Made by a program: the position numbers and the translations under genes. From positions 744,001 to 808,000 of the forward strand of contig CAVVJF010000009.1 in the NCBI GenBank assembly GCA_963748485.1: a DNA stretch of 64,000 bases. Reading direction: 5' to 3'. Every line of letters begins with the position of its first letter. Within the stretch, counting starts at the first letter, position 1. The notes beneath the pieces are model-generated. The model was not told the origin of the DNA and did no database searches. It saw nothing but the letters and a program-made list of their open reading frames with translations. This stretch comes from DASRWT01 sp963748485 (GTDB lineage: Bacteria > Methylomirabilota > Methylomirabilia > Rokubacteriales > CSP1-6). Positions 8,676-17,473 of this stretch are shown in pieces.

Positions 8676-9000
8676 ATGGCCTTCCCGCGAGCGGTCTACC
8701 GGCCCCGCGACGCCGAGCACACCGTGCTCCATCAGGTCGTCGCCGAGCACCTGGAGGCCTTCCTGGGCGCGGTGGCGGAGGCCGGCGACGGATCCAGTCT
8801 GCCGCAGTTCGTCGAGCGCGAGTTCCGAGAGTTCCTGGCGTGCGGCGTGTTCGCGGGCGGTGTGGCGCGCTTTCGATGCGAGGGTTGCGCCCGCGAGCAC
8901 TTTGTGCCCTTCTCCTGCAAGGGTCGCGGCTTCTGCCCGAGCTGCGGGGGCCGGCGGATGACCGAGCGCGCTGCCCATCTGGTGGACGCTGTCAGCGCCG
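8676..9000 (+). pseudogene. IS91-family transposase, N-terminal fragment
   Basis: Start ATG at 8676 gives the IS91-type N-terminal zinc domain: H-Q-V-V-A-E-H-L-E-A-F-L, then F-R-C-E-G-C-A-R-E-H-F-V-P-F-S-C-K-G-R-G-F and C-P-S-C-G-G-R-R-M-T-E-R-A-A-H-L-V-D-A-V. The match stops abruptly near base 9000, and the frame then runs on in unrelated sequence to 9125. It is the half missing from copies 1 and D, so no copy in the window is complete. Confidence 0.8.
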
Positions 9001-9133
9001 ATGATAGAGAAATCTGGAGAACGCCGAAATGGGAAGTCCCCAACCACCAGCGAGAATGGCCCCCTTCACCGATCGCCATCGGGAGGAGGGACAGGATGCT
9101 GGGACTGGAGGACTTCATGAAATGAGGACCACC

Positions 9134-10330
9134 ATGGCCACAGATCAATCCACCCCCCCTACTCGCCGTGCACTTCCCTTGATCCTGATTCGGGGGTTCG
9201 GCGGTGTCGGGGTCGAAGATGAGAAGCGTGTCGCCTATCAGGGATTTAACGACGGAACTGTTTATCCGCAAAAGCGGGGCGAAAATTATATCTACGAAGG
9301 TTTGATTCTTCGCTTCATGAAGGCGGATTGGAAGTATCAGGATGCGACCAACGTCGTAGGCTACTACTCGAGGGTCGTCGACGTTGCGACTGACAGACTT
9401 CCGGAAGAACTAGAGAGCTTCGATAAGAGCTATTTCACGGGTGAGCGAATCGTAATCGACGCCGCCATGGCGCGCAATCTCGTGCGCTCAGAAGGGGATC
9501 CGAGCAAGACGCTCTGGGTATTTCGCTACTATGATCTGGACGACCGACATTTCGAGACATATGGCAAGGCGCTCGTGCGCCTCATCAGTTTCATTCGCGA
9601 TCTCGTCCAATTGAAGGAACCTGAAGCGCCGAAGCCGAAAGTCAACATTCTAGCGCACTCGATGGGGGGACTTCTCGTCCGTGAGGCAGTCCAGGTGACC
9701 TATCCGGCACTCAAGGAGCCGGCTCAGGACCACATCAATGAGATTGTAACGCTAGGCACCCCGCACCAGGGCATATCATTTCAGTTCCTTCAGGATTGGA
9801 TTAAGGTTGACGCAGAAGAGGAGCTCGAAGACAAAAAGGATCGTAGAGGGAGATACAAGGGCAAGAAGAACGAAGCAGCTTATATCTACTTCAAGAGCTA
9901 CTTTCCGCTGGATCGGCTGCTCACCGTCGTCGGTACCAATTACCGCACTTACTCTGTGGGCGCGGCATCATGGCTGAATCGTCTCTTCGCGGTTGCCGTG
10001 GAAGGTGGGCCAACGTACAACCGTAGCGATGGGCTAGTCAAGCAGGCTTTCGCACAAATCCCCGGAGCCCCTCGGACCTTCGTGCACAAGTGCCACGGCG
10101 GGCCAGATTCTCTAGTCACCAGCCGAGAAGCTTACGAAATCGCCACGCGTTTCTTCTTCGGAAACATCAGGGCGCGGTTACGTCTACTGACGGCATCAGT
10201 CAAACGCGGCGGCGACTGGTTCGGAAAGAGCGAGTTCTTCTTCGGGGTGTCCATAAAGCCCCGCTGTGTTGATTTCGAGCTCTTCCACCAGAGCGCCAGA
10301 GGTGGAGAACTGCTATGGTCCATTCAGTAG
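9134..10330 (+). CDS. Alpha/beta hydrolase (lipase/esterase-like), 3' end frameshifted
   Basis: 398 aa from ATG 9134 (GAGGA upstream). The N-terminal L-P-L-I-L-I-R-G-F-G-G forms the oxyanion-side strand. The nucleophile elbow is A-H-S-M-G-G (near residue 176), followed by V-T-L-G-T-P-H-Q-G as in PGAP1-type or triacylglycerol lipases. No signal peptide is seen, so it acts in the cytoplasm or is exported another way. The C-terminal F-G-K-S-E-F-F-F-G-V-S domain ends early at 10330. Reading the next frames gives E-N-C-Y-G-P-F-S-R-L-D-L-S-D and then L-I-W-E-G-Y-L-N-T-S-K-L to ~10393, which looks like the lost remainder, so two frameshifts are likely. A patatin fragment follows directly. Confidence 0.7.
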   Translation: MATDQSTPPTRRALPLILIRGFGGVGVEDEKRVAYQGFNDGTVYPQKRGENYIYEGLILRFMKADWKYQDATNVVGYYSRVVDVATDRLPEELESFDKSYFTGERIVIDAAMARNLVRSEGDPSKTLWVFRYYDLDDRHFETYGKALVRLISFIRDLVQLKEPEAPKPKVNILAHSMGGLLVREAVQVTYPALKEPAQDHINEIVTLGTPHQGISFQFLQDWIKVDAEEELEDKKDRRGRYKGKKNEAAYIYFKSYFPLDRLLTVVGTNYRTYSVGAASWLNRLFAVAVEGGPTYNRSDGLVKQAFAQIPGAPRTFVHKCHGGPDSLVTSREAYEIATRFFFGNIRARLRLLTASVKRGGDWFGKSEFFFGVSIKPRCVDFELFHQSARGGELLWSIQ

Positions 10331-10413
10331 GCTCGACCTCTCGGACCTCCGGGCGGCTTATCTGGGAGGGATATCTGAACACTAGCAAGCTGGTCGAGAC
10401 CTCGCCTGCGCCC

Positions 10414-10510
10414 ATCGATCTTTCTCTGCCTTTCGGGCGGGGGCTTCCGCGCGACGCTGTTCCACTACGGCTGTCTGAAGCGCCTTTACGAGGTGGGCTG
10501 GCCGCCTTAG
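10414..10510 (+). pseudogene. Patatin-like phospholipase, N-terminal scrap
   Basis: One frame encodes L-C-L-S-G-G-G-F-R-A-T-L-F-H-Y-G-C-L-K-R-L-Y-E-V-G and then a stop at 10508-10510. This is the oxyanion-hole start of patatin-like phospholipases (S-G-G-G-F-R-A). The Gly-x-Ser-x-Gly nucleophile motif and the rest of the enzyme are absent. Position right after the lipase-like gene suggests a former lipase-patatin operon now decaying. Confidence 0.55.
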
Positions 10511-10640
10511 GAACCGCTGCCACAGTTCGATGGAACCGAACGGGCACCTACGCGATTACGGGCAAGTCGGTTCGTTGGGCGCTGGCTTTCCACCGGGCCG
10601 CTGCGCATTTACCCCTCAACCCTGGAAGGGAGTGAAAAAA

Positions 10641-11183
10641 ATGCGACACCCGAGGCCAAAGCGGTTGCTCACCCTCCTCCTCGCCTTGCCCCTGTTCTTA
10701 ATGCCGGCCATCGCCAGCGCCGAGCGGATCGAAGCCTCCCTGATCGGCTACGAAGAGGTCCCGTCGGTGTCCACGGTGGCCAGCGGCGACTTCAAGGCCC
10801 AGATCAGCCCGAACGATCAGTCCATCGATTACGAGCTGACGTGCAGCGGGCTTCAGGGTACGGTCCAGCAGGCTCATATCCACGTCGCCCAGCTAAGCGT
10901 GAATGGCAGCATCGTGATCTGGCTGTGCCAGACGCCGAGCGGAACTCCTCCGTTCAACGACCCGACGAATCTGTCCCCCGTCTGCCCGCAGCAAGGGACG
11001 GTGAGGGGGACGATCACCAACGCCAACGTCATTGCGGGGAGCATGGCTCCGCAGCAGCTCACGGCCGGTGATCTCGCCGAGGGTATCGCGGCCATCCGGG
11101 CCGGCGCAGCCTACGCGAACGTGCACACGAACCTGTCGCCAGGCGGCGAGATCCGCGGCCAGATCCGCGCGTCCCAGAGGTGA
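10641..11183 (+). CDS. CHRD domain protein, secreted
   Basis: 180 aa from ATG 10641, preceded by a GGAAGGGAG site; the open frame extends upstream but the signal peptide fixes the start. Residues 1-27 are a signal peptide (basic R-H-P-R-P-K-R, hydrophobic L-L-T-L-L-L-A-L-P-L-F-L, A-S-A cut site). The rest is a CHRD domain: L-I-G-Y-E-E-V-P-S-V-S-T near its start, A-H-I-H-V-A in the middle and A-Y-A-N-V-H-T-N-L-S-P-G-G-E-I-R-G-Q-I at the end. The family is extracellular and of unknown biochemical role. A single gene without operon partners. Confidence 0.85.
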   Translation: MRHPRPKRLLTLLLALPLFLMPAIASAERIEASLIGYEEVPSVSTVASGDFKAQISPNDQSIDYELTCSGLQGTVQQAHIHVAQLSVNGSIVIWLCQTPSGTPPFNDPTNLSPVCPQQGTVRGTITNANVIAGSMAPQQLTAGDLAEGIAAIRAGAAYANVHTNLSPGGEIRGQIRASQR

Positions 11184-11329
11184 TCCTCCCGAGGGGGGCC
11201 GCCAGGGCCCCCCTCCAAGCTCCTCCCATGGGGCCTGCCATCTGCTCCAGTTTGACCTCTCAGCCACACTCTGACAGGATCGCGGCACCCGGAGGCTTGG
11301 GCGGCCATCCCACCACTTGGAGGACCGTG

Positions 11330-11406
11330 GTGATCAAGGTCAGTGTGATGTATGCGAACACCCCTGGAGCCCGTTTCGACCACGAGTATTACCGCGACGA
11401 GCATAT
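11330..11406 (+). pseudogene. EthD-family protein, N-terminal fragment cut by repeat B
   Basis: GTG at 11330 (GGAGG upstream) opens V-I-K-V-S-V-M-Y-A-N-T-P-G-A-R-F-D-H-E-Y-Y then R-D-E-H-M, the characteristic start of small EthD/dimeric alpha-beta barrel proteins. Homology stops exactly where repeat B begins (11407). No C-terminal half is visible on the other side. The remaining 11184-11329 and 11541-11731 show nothing recognisable. Confidence 0.6.
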
Positions 11407-11540
11407 GCTGTGCCGTCGGGCTCCTGGGCGGCCAGCGTCCGGGTCTGGCAGGTTATGTCACGGGGACGGGACCCAAGCACGGTGACGGGACCCAAGCCAG
11501 GGCGCCCGCCGCCGGAGGGCGTTCATGTTGCCTATCCTCC
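11407..11540 (+). repeat. Dispersed repeat copy B (solo)
   Basis: Full-length copy of the unit that ends the IS91-like element: GCTGTGCCGTCGG, then GGCTCCTGGGCGGCCAGCG, then TTATGTCACGGGGAC, then CGCCGGAGGGCGTTCATG and CCTATCCTC. It contains an internal duplication (GACGGGACCCAAGC twice). No transposase lies near it. It interrupts the EthD gene. Confidence 0.7.
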
Positions 11541-11731
11541 GACGGTTGGCTCCATGGGGTCCCTCCTGACCTGGCAGGATGCGTCCGGGGGCCGGGCGGA
11601 GTCAAGAGCGTGGGCGAACGGACAGTGTAAGGACACTCGGCCGTTGACAGCGGGTGGCGACCCGTCGTCATAGTCTCCTCGTGGGCTGATGTCGGCGATC
11701 TTCCCTCGTACTACGGGGAGGCAGGAGCACG

Positions 11732-14700
11732 ATGAACGCTGCCATCGTCGTCGCGACGGTCGTGCTGTTGATCCAGGGCATCCGGATCGTGATGCGACCG
11801 GGGGCGCCCCCGTTCGTCCGAGGCTTCGGGTTGCTCACCCTCCTCCTGGGCGGGTTGAGCTTCGTCCTGTTCGCGATTCTGTTCTGGGGCGAGGCCGTCC
11901 TGAGCCCGGAGTTCGACGTCGTGATGGCCCGCGGACACTGGCGGGGTCTGGTCACCCTCGTCATCGGATTCGCCGTCGCCGCCGGGCTCGGGCTGCACGT
12001 TCAACGCCTCAAGGCAGACCTGCCGGGGCGGCTGGCGGGGTTGCTTGTCCTGGGGTTCGCGGTCGGCACGGCCGCGGCCACGCGCGTCAAGCGCGTCGGC
12101 ACGAGCCTCAGCGGGGAGGACAGCGCGCAGGCGTTCTGGATCTATTCCTACGACCTCTGGTGGCCTCCACTTCTCATCTGGCTGACGGCGTGCTTCCTGG
12201 ATGGCGCCATAACGATCCTGGGAGTGCGCAATCGCCGGATTCGAGCGGCGGCGTTCCTGGCCATGCTGATCGCGCTGTCGTCGCGGGCGCTCACCGGGCG
12301 GGTGTTCACGGATCCGACCTCGGCCGTGCTGTGGAAGGTGGCGCTCGTCGCGGCCGCGCTCGGCTGCCTGGTGCCCGTCGCCTGGCTGCTCTGGCGCGCG
12401 CCGGGCCGGGCCGTCTATGCGTGGGGGCGACTCGCCGCGGCCGCCGGTCGCTTTCCGGCCGCGATCCGACGGCAGTGGAAGCGCGCTGCGACCGGCGGCT
12501 GGCCGGGCACGTCCTGGCGGGTGTGGGTCTGGCTACAGCCGATGGTCGGAGAGCTACTGGCAGTGCTGGCCCTGGTCATGATCGCGTTGAGCCTCGCCGA
12601 CATTTTCTACCTGGGCTGGCTTCCTCAGGCGGGAGCGCTGGTCGTCCTCGCGATAGCCTGGACGTGTCTGGCCGAAGTGACGGCGGAAGGCCCGCTCCGG
12701 GCGTTCGTGGTCAACGTCGTGCCGGAAGTCTATTCGAGGCTGGCCAACCAGGGCTCCTGGTTCCGCCAGGTGTGGCTCTTGCTGATGGGGCAGTTCGCCG
12801 ATCCACTGAGCCGGGTCGGCACCGCCGTGCGCCGCCTGATGAGCCTCCGGCCCTTCCCGGAGGCGCTGATGAAGCTAGCCGTGTTGTTCGTCGCGCTCGT
12901 GGTGGCCTACGAGATCCCCCACGCGGGCAAGACAGTCCTTCAGCCCTTCACGGCCCTGGCCGTCAATTTCAAGAGCGACAAGGGCGAGGCGGAGGTGCCG
13001 CTGGTGTCCCTGCAGGCCGACATCGGACGCGCGGTCTTCGATCACCTCGTCAACACGCTCGGGGTCCTGACCGCCGAGCTGCAGCCGGACGTGATCCTGT
13101 TGCTTCCGCCCGATCCAGAGCGCGGGGCACGCTTCCGGACGCTCGCCGCCGGGGGTTCGGGAAGCATCGATCCCTTTCTCACCCAGAATGCCGACATGGA
13201 GGTCGGCATGGGCGTCAAGGTTCCAATCGGACTACTGCTGACGCCGGTGCTGCAGCCGGTCCGATGGGCGCTCGGCGTCCGTGTCGTGAACGGAAGCGTC
13301 CTGGCCGATCCGCAGGGCTACACGGTCCTGATCCGATCCAGTGCAGGGGAGATGTGGCGGGCGCGGCTGGCCCACAAGGAAGGTGCGAACCGATCCGATC
13401 CGGATCGCGCCTTCAACCGGCTGGCCATCGAGCTGGCGTTCCGGATCATGAGCGCGGAGCCGGCGCTGGCGACGTTCGGGATGACGCGCTCGTGGGACGC
13501 CTTCGTAGAATTCAAGCGGGGCCTCGAGAGCTGGCAGGAATTCACCCTGCACCGCGGCCTGGGTGACCCGGACGCTCTGTCCGAGGCGATCCGGCGCTTC
13601 CGCGCGGCCACGTCGATCGATCCGGCCTTCGCCCTGGCCCACTACCGGCTCGGGGTGGCATTGAACAATGACGGCCAACCTCTCGCCGCGGCCGAGGCTC
13701 TGCGGGCGAGCCTGAAGGCCAATCCCGGGTTCGTGCCGGCGATAGTCGCGCTGGCATCCGTGCTCTACAGCTCGGAGCAAGACCTGGGAGCCCCCCTGAT
13801 CGGGCCTGCGAAGGTTCAAGACGACGCAAGAGCCATACGAAGGACCAGAGCCCAGGAGGCGCGAAGTCTCTGGCAGTCGGTGATCAGTGCCGATAGCGGG
13901 GCGTCGTCTCTCGATCGCGCCGCGGCCTGGGCGGGGCTGTGTCGCCACGCGCTCGATGCGCCGGATCGCGCTCGCCGTCACCCGCCCGACAAACGCGATC
14001 AGTACGACGACGCGGACTGGCAATTCTATCGGATCGCGTACTTCTACTGCCAGCAGGCCGAGCGGCTTTACGCGGCCCGCGGCGCGACTCCCCGGGAGGA
14101 CCTGCGCGTGAGAACGGCCCGCGCGTCGGAGCTCGCCTCCATCGGCACGCTGCTCGAACGCCATGGGCCGAGGCGCGAGAGCCGGCCGCCGACCGGAGAT
14201 TGGCAGTGCTCGAGGGCCACGATCGACGAGAACGTGCTGGTGAAGGATGGGCGGACCGTGAGCCATAGCGTCCCCCGGGCCTATTACACGCGCGCGGCGC
14301 TCGGGTACTACCGAAAGGCCCTCAAGCTGCTGCCCGGTGACTCGGTGCTTCGATGCTACGCGGCGTCCGCCGAGTTTGCCGTATCCGGGAAGCGTGACCT
14401 CATGCAGGCGCTCGAGAGCGAGGCCGCCTCGCGCTGGAACCTGGCCGAGAGCTACCGCCACGAGGCCAGGCGGCACCTGGCCATGGCCGGCGCCGCGGTC
14501 GGGCGAGGTCAAAAGGACCCGGAGCGCCAGTGGCACGCCGACCTTGCCGCGGCGTATTTCGACCTGGCTCTAGCCGAGTACCGGGCGACACAAGAGCGAG
14601 ATCCGACCAACTTCGAGGCCTTGAACCGATACGCCCAGGTCTTCTGGGAGTGGCGCCACGGCGAGGTGGACGAGGCCATGCGCGGCGCGGGGCTGGTCCA

Positions 14701-15694
14701 TGCGCGCCACGCGGAGTCGAATGCCCGGAAAGCCATCGCGATTATCGAAGCCAAATGGGGCAAGCCGGCGGCCAAGGGATCCCCCGTAGCGTCCGCCGCG
14801 ACGGCGGCGAGCGATTCCTCCGACGATTCCCTCCCGAGGCATCTCCGGGCGGCGGCGGCGACCGCCTACTCGAGTCTCGGAGCCGTTCTCATCGCCCAGA
14901 CGCGCCCGCACGAGGCCGTCCAGGAGCTCGGATCCGTGCAGCGCCATCTGCCCGAGCACCCATCGTTCGACCACGTGCGGTGGATGCTCGCTCAGGCGCA
15001 CCTCTGCGCGGCGTCGACGGAGTTCCGCGCGATCCGTGCCGGCCGCATCACGCGCGCGCCGGAGGATCCCCGGATGGAGGTGGTGGGAGCGCATCGCGAG
15101 GAAGCGCGACCACTGCTCGACAGCATTCGCGCACACGAGCGCGCGCGTGAGTCGCCGGCCTTCGCCGGGCTGATCGACATCTCCCGATCGGACCGGATCT
15201 GCCGTGGGGATTGGCTATCGGCCGTAGCGGAACGGGATGGGCGGCGGTTGTACACCCTGCGTCAGCTATCCGAGGGCGCGAACTATCGGCGTCTCTGCGA
15301 GTGGCTCGGAGTGAGAATGGTGCCACCAGCCGACTGGAGAGCGGAGGAGCCGGTCTACCTCCACGTCTGGGGCGGACGAGTGAATGAGCGCGTGCCGGTG
15401 AGGAGCGGTGAGCAGAGCCCGCTCGAGAGTCGGGAACCGCCGCGACGCCAGGACCCGATCCCGATCCCACCGACGTTCCGTCCCTTCTACTACCTCGCTC
15501 AGCTCGAGAAGCTCGAGAACGCCACGTACGTGCCGGTGTCGCTGCCCGTGGTGTTGAACCGTCTGGACGAGCGTCCGACCGACGCCACCGCCGCCGAGTC
15601 CAGGAGCGGTGCAGCCCGGTGCTCGAGCAACAACCTGATCCAGCTCACGTTCGAACCGGTGGGTTCGGCCAGCGCGCAAGCGGCCTCGGAATAG
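11732..15694 (+). CDS. Large membrane protein with C-terminal TPR region, hypothetical
   Basis: 1320 aa, ATG 11732 with AGGAG upstream. Residues ~1-400 contain about ten hydrophobic helices in two groups (roughly 5-230, then 270-325 and 380-395). Residues ~400-600 are a soluble region with a G-V-R-V-V-N-G-S-V type beta pattern and regular hydrophobicity. From ~620 onward the protein has TPR-like repeats (A-I-R-R-F-R-A-A-T-S-I-D-P-A-F-A-L-A-H-Y and A-L-R-A-S-L-K-A-N-P-G-F-V-P-A-I). No catalytic motif is recognised. The layout suggests a membrane scaffold or sensor that anchors a large cytoplasmic helical domain. It is a single gene with no partners on the same strand. Confidence 0.7.
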   Translation: MNAAIVVATVVLLIQGIRIVMRPGAPPFVRGFGLLTLLLGGLSFVLFAILFWGEAVLSPEFDVVMARGHWRGLVTLVIGFAVAAGLGLHVQRLKADLPGRLAGLLVLGFAVGTAAATRVKRVGTSLSGEDSAQAFWIYSYDLWWPPLLIWLTACFLDGAITILGVRNRRIRAAAFLAMLIALSSRALTGRVFTDPTSAVLWKVALVAAALGCLVPVAWLLWRAPGRAVYAWGRLAAAAGRFPAAIRRQWKRAATGGWPGTSWRVWVWLQPMVGELLAVLALVMIALSLADIFYLGWLPQAGALVVLAIAWTCLAEVTAEGPLRAFVVNVVPEVYSRLANQGSWFRQVWLLLMGQFADPLSRVGTAVRRLMSLRPFPEALMKLAVLFVALVVAYEIPHAGKTVLQPFTALAVNFKSDKGEAEVPLVSLQADIGRAVFDHLVNTLGVLTAELQPDVILLLPPDPERGARFRTLAAGGSGSIDPFLTQNADMEVGMGVKVPIGLLLTPVLQPVRWALGVRVVNGSVLADPQGYTVLIRSSAGEMWRARLAHKEGANRSDPDRAFNRLAIELAFRIMSAEPALATFGMTRSWDAFVEFKRGLESWQEFTLHRGLGDPDALSEAIRRFRAATSIDPAFALAHYRLGVALNNDGQPLAAAEALRASLKANPGFVPAIVALASVLYSSEQDLGAPLIGPAKVQDDARAIRRTRAQEARSLWQSVISADSGASSLDRAAAWAGLCRHALDAPDRARRHPPDKRDQYDDADWQFYRIAYFYCQQAERLYAARGATPREDLRVRTARASELASIGTLLERHGPRRESRPPTGDWQCSRATIDENVLVKDGRTVSHSVPRAYYTRAALGYYRKALKLLPGDSVLRCYAASAEFAVSGKRDLMQALESEAASRWNLAESYRHEARRHLAMAGAAVGRGQKDPERQWHADLAAAYFDLALAEYRATQERDPTNFEALNRYAQVFWEWRHGEVDEAMRGAGLVHARHAESNARKAIAIIEAKWGKPAAKGSPVASAATAASDSSDDSLPRHLRAAAATAYSSLGAVLIAQTRPHEAVQELGSVQRHLPEHPSFDHVRWMLAQAHLCAASTEFRAIRAGRITRAPEDPRMEVVGAHREEARPLLDSIRAHERARESPAFAGLIDISRSDRICRGDWLSAVAERDGRRLYTLRQLSEGANYRRLCEWLGVRMVPPADWRAEEPVYLHVWGGRVNERVPVRSGEQSPLESREPPRRQDPIPIPPTFRPFYYLAQLEKLENATYVPVSLPVVLNRLDERPTDATAAESRSGAARCSSNNLIQLTFEPVGSASAQAASE

Positions 15695-15706
15695 GCGGGC
15701 GTTCGG

Positions 15707-16525
15707 CTAGCTGTTCAGCGCGGATTCGGCACGCCCGAGCCAGAAGCGCATGTCCATCTCCCGGAAGAGCGTGGCGGCCTGCTCGAGGTGCCCGCGGGCG
15801 GCTTGGGGCTCACCCGCACGCTGAAGGGCCTGGCCCAGGGCGAGATGGTAGCGGCCGAGAAGCGGCCGGAGCCCGATGTCCTAGGCGATCCGGGCGGCCT
15901 CCTCGAGGGCCGCCCGCGCCGGGCCGGCGGCGCCCTCGGCAGACCGGATCTGGCCCAGGACGCGCAGCGATTCGGCCACGAGCCAGCGTTGATGCTGGGC
16001 ACGGGCCATGCCGAGCCCGCGCTCGACGTGGTAGAGCGCCTCCACCGGACGCCCGGCCAGCGCGCACGCCTCGGCGAGCATGGTCAGGTTCCAGGCATGA
16101 GTGGGCCGGAGATTCAAGGCGGCCGACTGGGCGACCGCCTCCGCGAGGAGCGTGACGCCTTCCTCGGCGCGCCCGAATAGCGCATAGGCCTGGCCGAGGT
16201 CACTGGCGACCAGGAGGAACAGGGGATCGAAGCTGGCGCGGCGGCAGATCTCCACGCTGCGGCTGAGCCACGAAACCGCGAGCGGGAAATCGCCCTGGAC
16301 CAGGTGCGGACGGCCCGCGCCCGCATAGGCCAGGGCCAGGGATAGCTCATGCTGCGCCGCCTCGGCCAGCCGCTCGGCTTCCTTCGCGTGGAAGGACGCC
16401 TCCGCGAAGTTCCCGAGGTAAGCCAGGGACCACACCATGAAGGCGTGCGCGGCTGCCGAGCGGAGCGCGGCCCCGCCGGAGGGCTTGCTCTCGGGGCGGG
16501 CGACATTGCGCGCGAAGGCGTCGAT
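15707..16525 (-). pseudogene. TPR-containing regulator (adenylate cyclase/ATPase type), C-terminal remnant
   Basis: About 270 codons of TPR repeats (A-L-A-Y-A-G-A-G-R-P-H-L-V-Q-G-D-F, W-N-L-T-M-L-A-E-A-C-A-L-A-G-R, G-Q-A-L-Q-R-A-G-E-P-Q-A-A) end with the F-R-E-M-D-M-R-F-W-L-G-R-A tail common in C-termini of class III cyclase/AAA regulators. Two lesions are visible: repeat C replaces everything upstream of 16525, and an in-frame TAG lies at 15881-15883. Past that stop, the same frame continues coherently to the natural stop at 15707. The cyclase and ATPase domains are absent. Confidence 0.75.
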
Positions 16526-16633
16526 GGCTGTGCCGTCGGCTCCTGGGGCGGCCCCAGCGTCCGGGTCTGGCAACTTATGTCACGGGGACAGGGCCACCGC
16601 CGCCCGGCGGGCCTTCATGTGGCCTATCCTCAC
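16526..16633 (+). repeat. Dispersed repeat copy C (solo)
   Basis: 108-bp copy (GCTGTGCCGTCGGCTCCTGG, then CGTCCGGGTCTGGCAACTTA, then TGTCACGGGGACAGGGCC, ending GTGGCCTATCCTC). It truncates the TPR regulator on the minus strand. The following 16634-16881 hold no supported gene. Confidence 0.7.
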
Positions 16634-16881
16634 GCTAGGGCTCACTCCTGCGCTTGCAGCCCGGCGTTAGCCGCCATCCACAATCATTTCCTTTCGAGCG
16701 GTCAACCCGAACGAACTCAGCCTATGTAGAGTCACGAGCTTCCACTACGCCTGGAAGCGAGGATTCTGACGGTGGACACTTGGCGGCTGAATCGAGGCTC
16801 GATGGCTACAGGGCCAGCCCACCCGTTTCCGCCTCCGTCTGTTCGAGCCGGAAGCCATTCCCCCCGTCCGTGACGGCGTTA

Positions 16882-17469
16882 TCACAGAGGCTGAACGGGC
16901 CACCCGAACACTCCCCCCGTCCGATGCACCGGATGAAAATGTGCGGCGTGTCTCGGCCCCAGCCGCACCCGTAGCGCCGCCACCGCCTCGAATGCCTCGA
17001 TGACTTCAAGCACGGGACGAGCGGGCGCATCGAACCCGTAGATCAGGATGGCCGCGCGGCCGGGCGAGGCGTCCCGTGTAAGCTTGACCGCGTCCCCAAC
17101 GGCGCTTCTGTCCGCCACGAAGGGAGACAGGATGTCCTTGATGCCCGTATCGTCGGGCTTCCCGTTGTCCCCGTAGAAGCGTGCCATCTTGATCTCGACT
17201 CGGAGTGGGATCGTGCCGTCGATGACGAGGTCGCACTTCTGCTTGGACCCGGAGTACGCGACCTGGCAGTTCATGGTGTCGTAGACGCCTGGCCTTGCGG
17301 TCTTCATCTCGCGGGTGATGAGGTCCACCGCAACGTCCTCGGCGAAGGGGCCAATGCCCGGCTGGTAAGCTCGGCCGGAGCGGCTCACGTAGTGCGGTTG
17401 CCTCGCATCGACGATCTTCAGCGCCGCAGCGAAGTCGGCCACGAGCATGGCGAGGTCAACTTCGAGCAT
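16882..17469 (-). CDS. PD-(D/E)XK nuclease-like protein, hypothetical
   Basis: 195 aa, ATG at 17469. The middle contains a compact nuclease signature: K-C-D-L-V-I-D-G-T-I-P-L-R-V-E-I-K-M-A-R, an Asp followed 12 residues later by Glu-x-Lys, the PD-(D/E)XK core found in restriction and repair nucleases. N-terminal residues 20-60 carry R-Q-P-H-Y-V-S-R-S-G-R-A-Y. The gene starts four bases after the GIY-YIG gene stop, so the pair is co-transcribed and probably translationally coupled. A restriction-like or antiphage role is plausible but no methylase is present. The C-terminal ~20 residues look unconserved. Catalytic function is inferred from the motif alone. Confidence 0.6.
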   Translation of the reverse strand: MLEVDLAMLVADFAAALKIVDARQPHYVSRSGRAYQPGIGPFAEDVAVDLITREMKTARPGVYDTMNCQVAYSGSKQKCDLVIDGTIPLRVEIKMARFYGDNGKPDDTGIKDILSPFVADRSAVGDAVKLTRDASPGRAAILIYGFDAPARPVLEVIEAFEAVAALRVRLGPRHAAHFHPVHRTGGVFGWPVQPL

Positions 17470-17473
17470 TGCC

